The translations under genes and the position numbers were made by a program. Under the pieces are notes generated by a model, which did not search any database, was not told the origin of the DNA, and saw only the letters and a program-made list of their open reading frames with translations. From Chiua virens (Eukaryota > Basidiomycota > Agaricomycetes > Boletales > Boletaceae): a stretch of DNA of 64,000 nucleotides. Positions 63,815-64,000 of the stretch are shown piece by piece. Within the stretch, counting starts at the first letter, position 1. Each line of letters begins with the position of its first letter. Location: assembly GCA_019787685.1 (NCBI GenBank), contig JAHNUO010000004.1, positions 248,001 to 312,000 on the forward strand, written 5' to 3'.

Positions 63815-64000
63815 ATGTTCGTTACCCCCGGAGCTTACTTGGCTGGCGAGTTGGTCTGGGACGACGACAAATCGCCGAGAACGCGTATGTTTATGTACGT
63901 TTTACACACGAAGCCAACCTTGCAAGGCGATGATACTGCAGTATTCTACAAAAAATATCTTGCAACCGTCTCCACGGACCTGTCGATTTCTACGATTGTG
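63815..64000 (+). CDS. Possible 5' end of a further gene, cut by the window edge
   Basis: From ATG 63815 a frame stays open for 62 codons to the window end: MFVTPGAYLAGELVWDDDKS, then TRMFMYVLHTKPTLQGDDTA and VFYKKYLATVSTDLSISTIV. It begins just 38 bp after the WDR7-like stop, very tight for a fungal gene on the same strand, so it may be chance. No family recognised. Confidence 0.25.
   Translation, partial: MFVTPGAYLAGELVWDDDKSPRTRMFMYVLHTKPTLQGDDTAVFYKKYLATVSTDLSISTIV

Overview
This is a nuclear window from a filamentous basidiomycete, most likely an Agaricomycete. Genes are cut by many short introns (about 45-65 bp, GT-AG). Several families are typical of that group: an alpha-type protein kinase, a clade-2 histidine acid phosphatase, F-box proteins, an NLR-type WD40 relic and the EB1/AFG2/ATP17/RCE1 housekeeping set. 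The WD40-TPR relic and the 2OG-oxygenase relic recall families I remember from Rhizoctonia/Ceratobasidiaceae, but that placement is inference. Gene models were assembled by eye from protein similarity and splice signals. Outer coordinates are mostly firm at stop codons and less firm at some starts.

Layout, left to right. 1-1491: universal stress protein (5' cut off). 3363-5306: UNC93-like transporter. 5486-7978: a 2.5 kb element with 301-bp terminal inverted repeats and a perfect 6-bp target duplication, carrying a broken alpha-kinase gene and a small divergent gene. 9093-10645: histidine acid phosphatase-like protein. 13060-14506: a decayed copy of part of a WDR7-like gene whose full copy sits at 58271-63776. 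14.7-16.0 kb: a 2OG-Fe(II) oxygenase relic. 17768-19197: ABHD12-like hydrolase, convergent with a short-chain dehydrogenase (19512-20609). 22037-22733: DUF202 membrane protein. 24.4-26.1 kb: NLR-type WD40/TPR relic. 26531-28435: a secreted Thr-rich repeat protein. 29559-35205: a tandem pair of DHA1-type MFS drug transporters, each with frame lesions. 37.5-39.7 kb: two unrecognised genes.

From 40.5 kb on the window is mostly conserved housekeeping: AFG2/DRG1 AAA-ATPase (40501-43587), ATP synthase subunit f (47224-47652) divergent from the CAAX protease RCE1 (47815-49032), a CCDC137-like protein, a monocarboxylate-type MFS transporter, EB1/Mal3 divergent from an F-box protein, an unknown small protein, and the WDR7-like WD40 protein.

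The left 40 kb is accessory in character: transporters, duplicated and broken genes, a mobile element and long gene-poor stretches. The right part is a conserved core. I found no tRNA, rRNA, CRISPR or bacterial-type operon. The most notable object is the inverted-repeat element carrying a kinase gene and no visible transposase. Many decayed genes carry single-base frameshifts, so either real pseudogenisation or uncorrected assembly indels must be considered.
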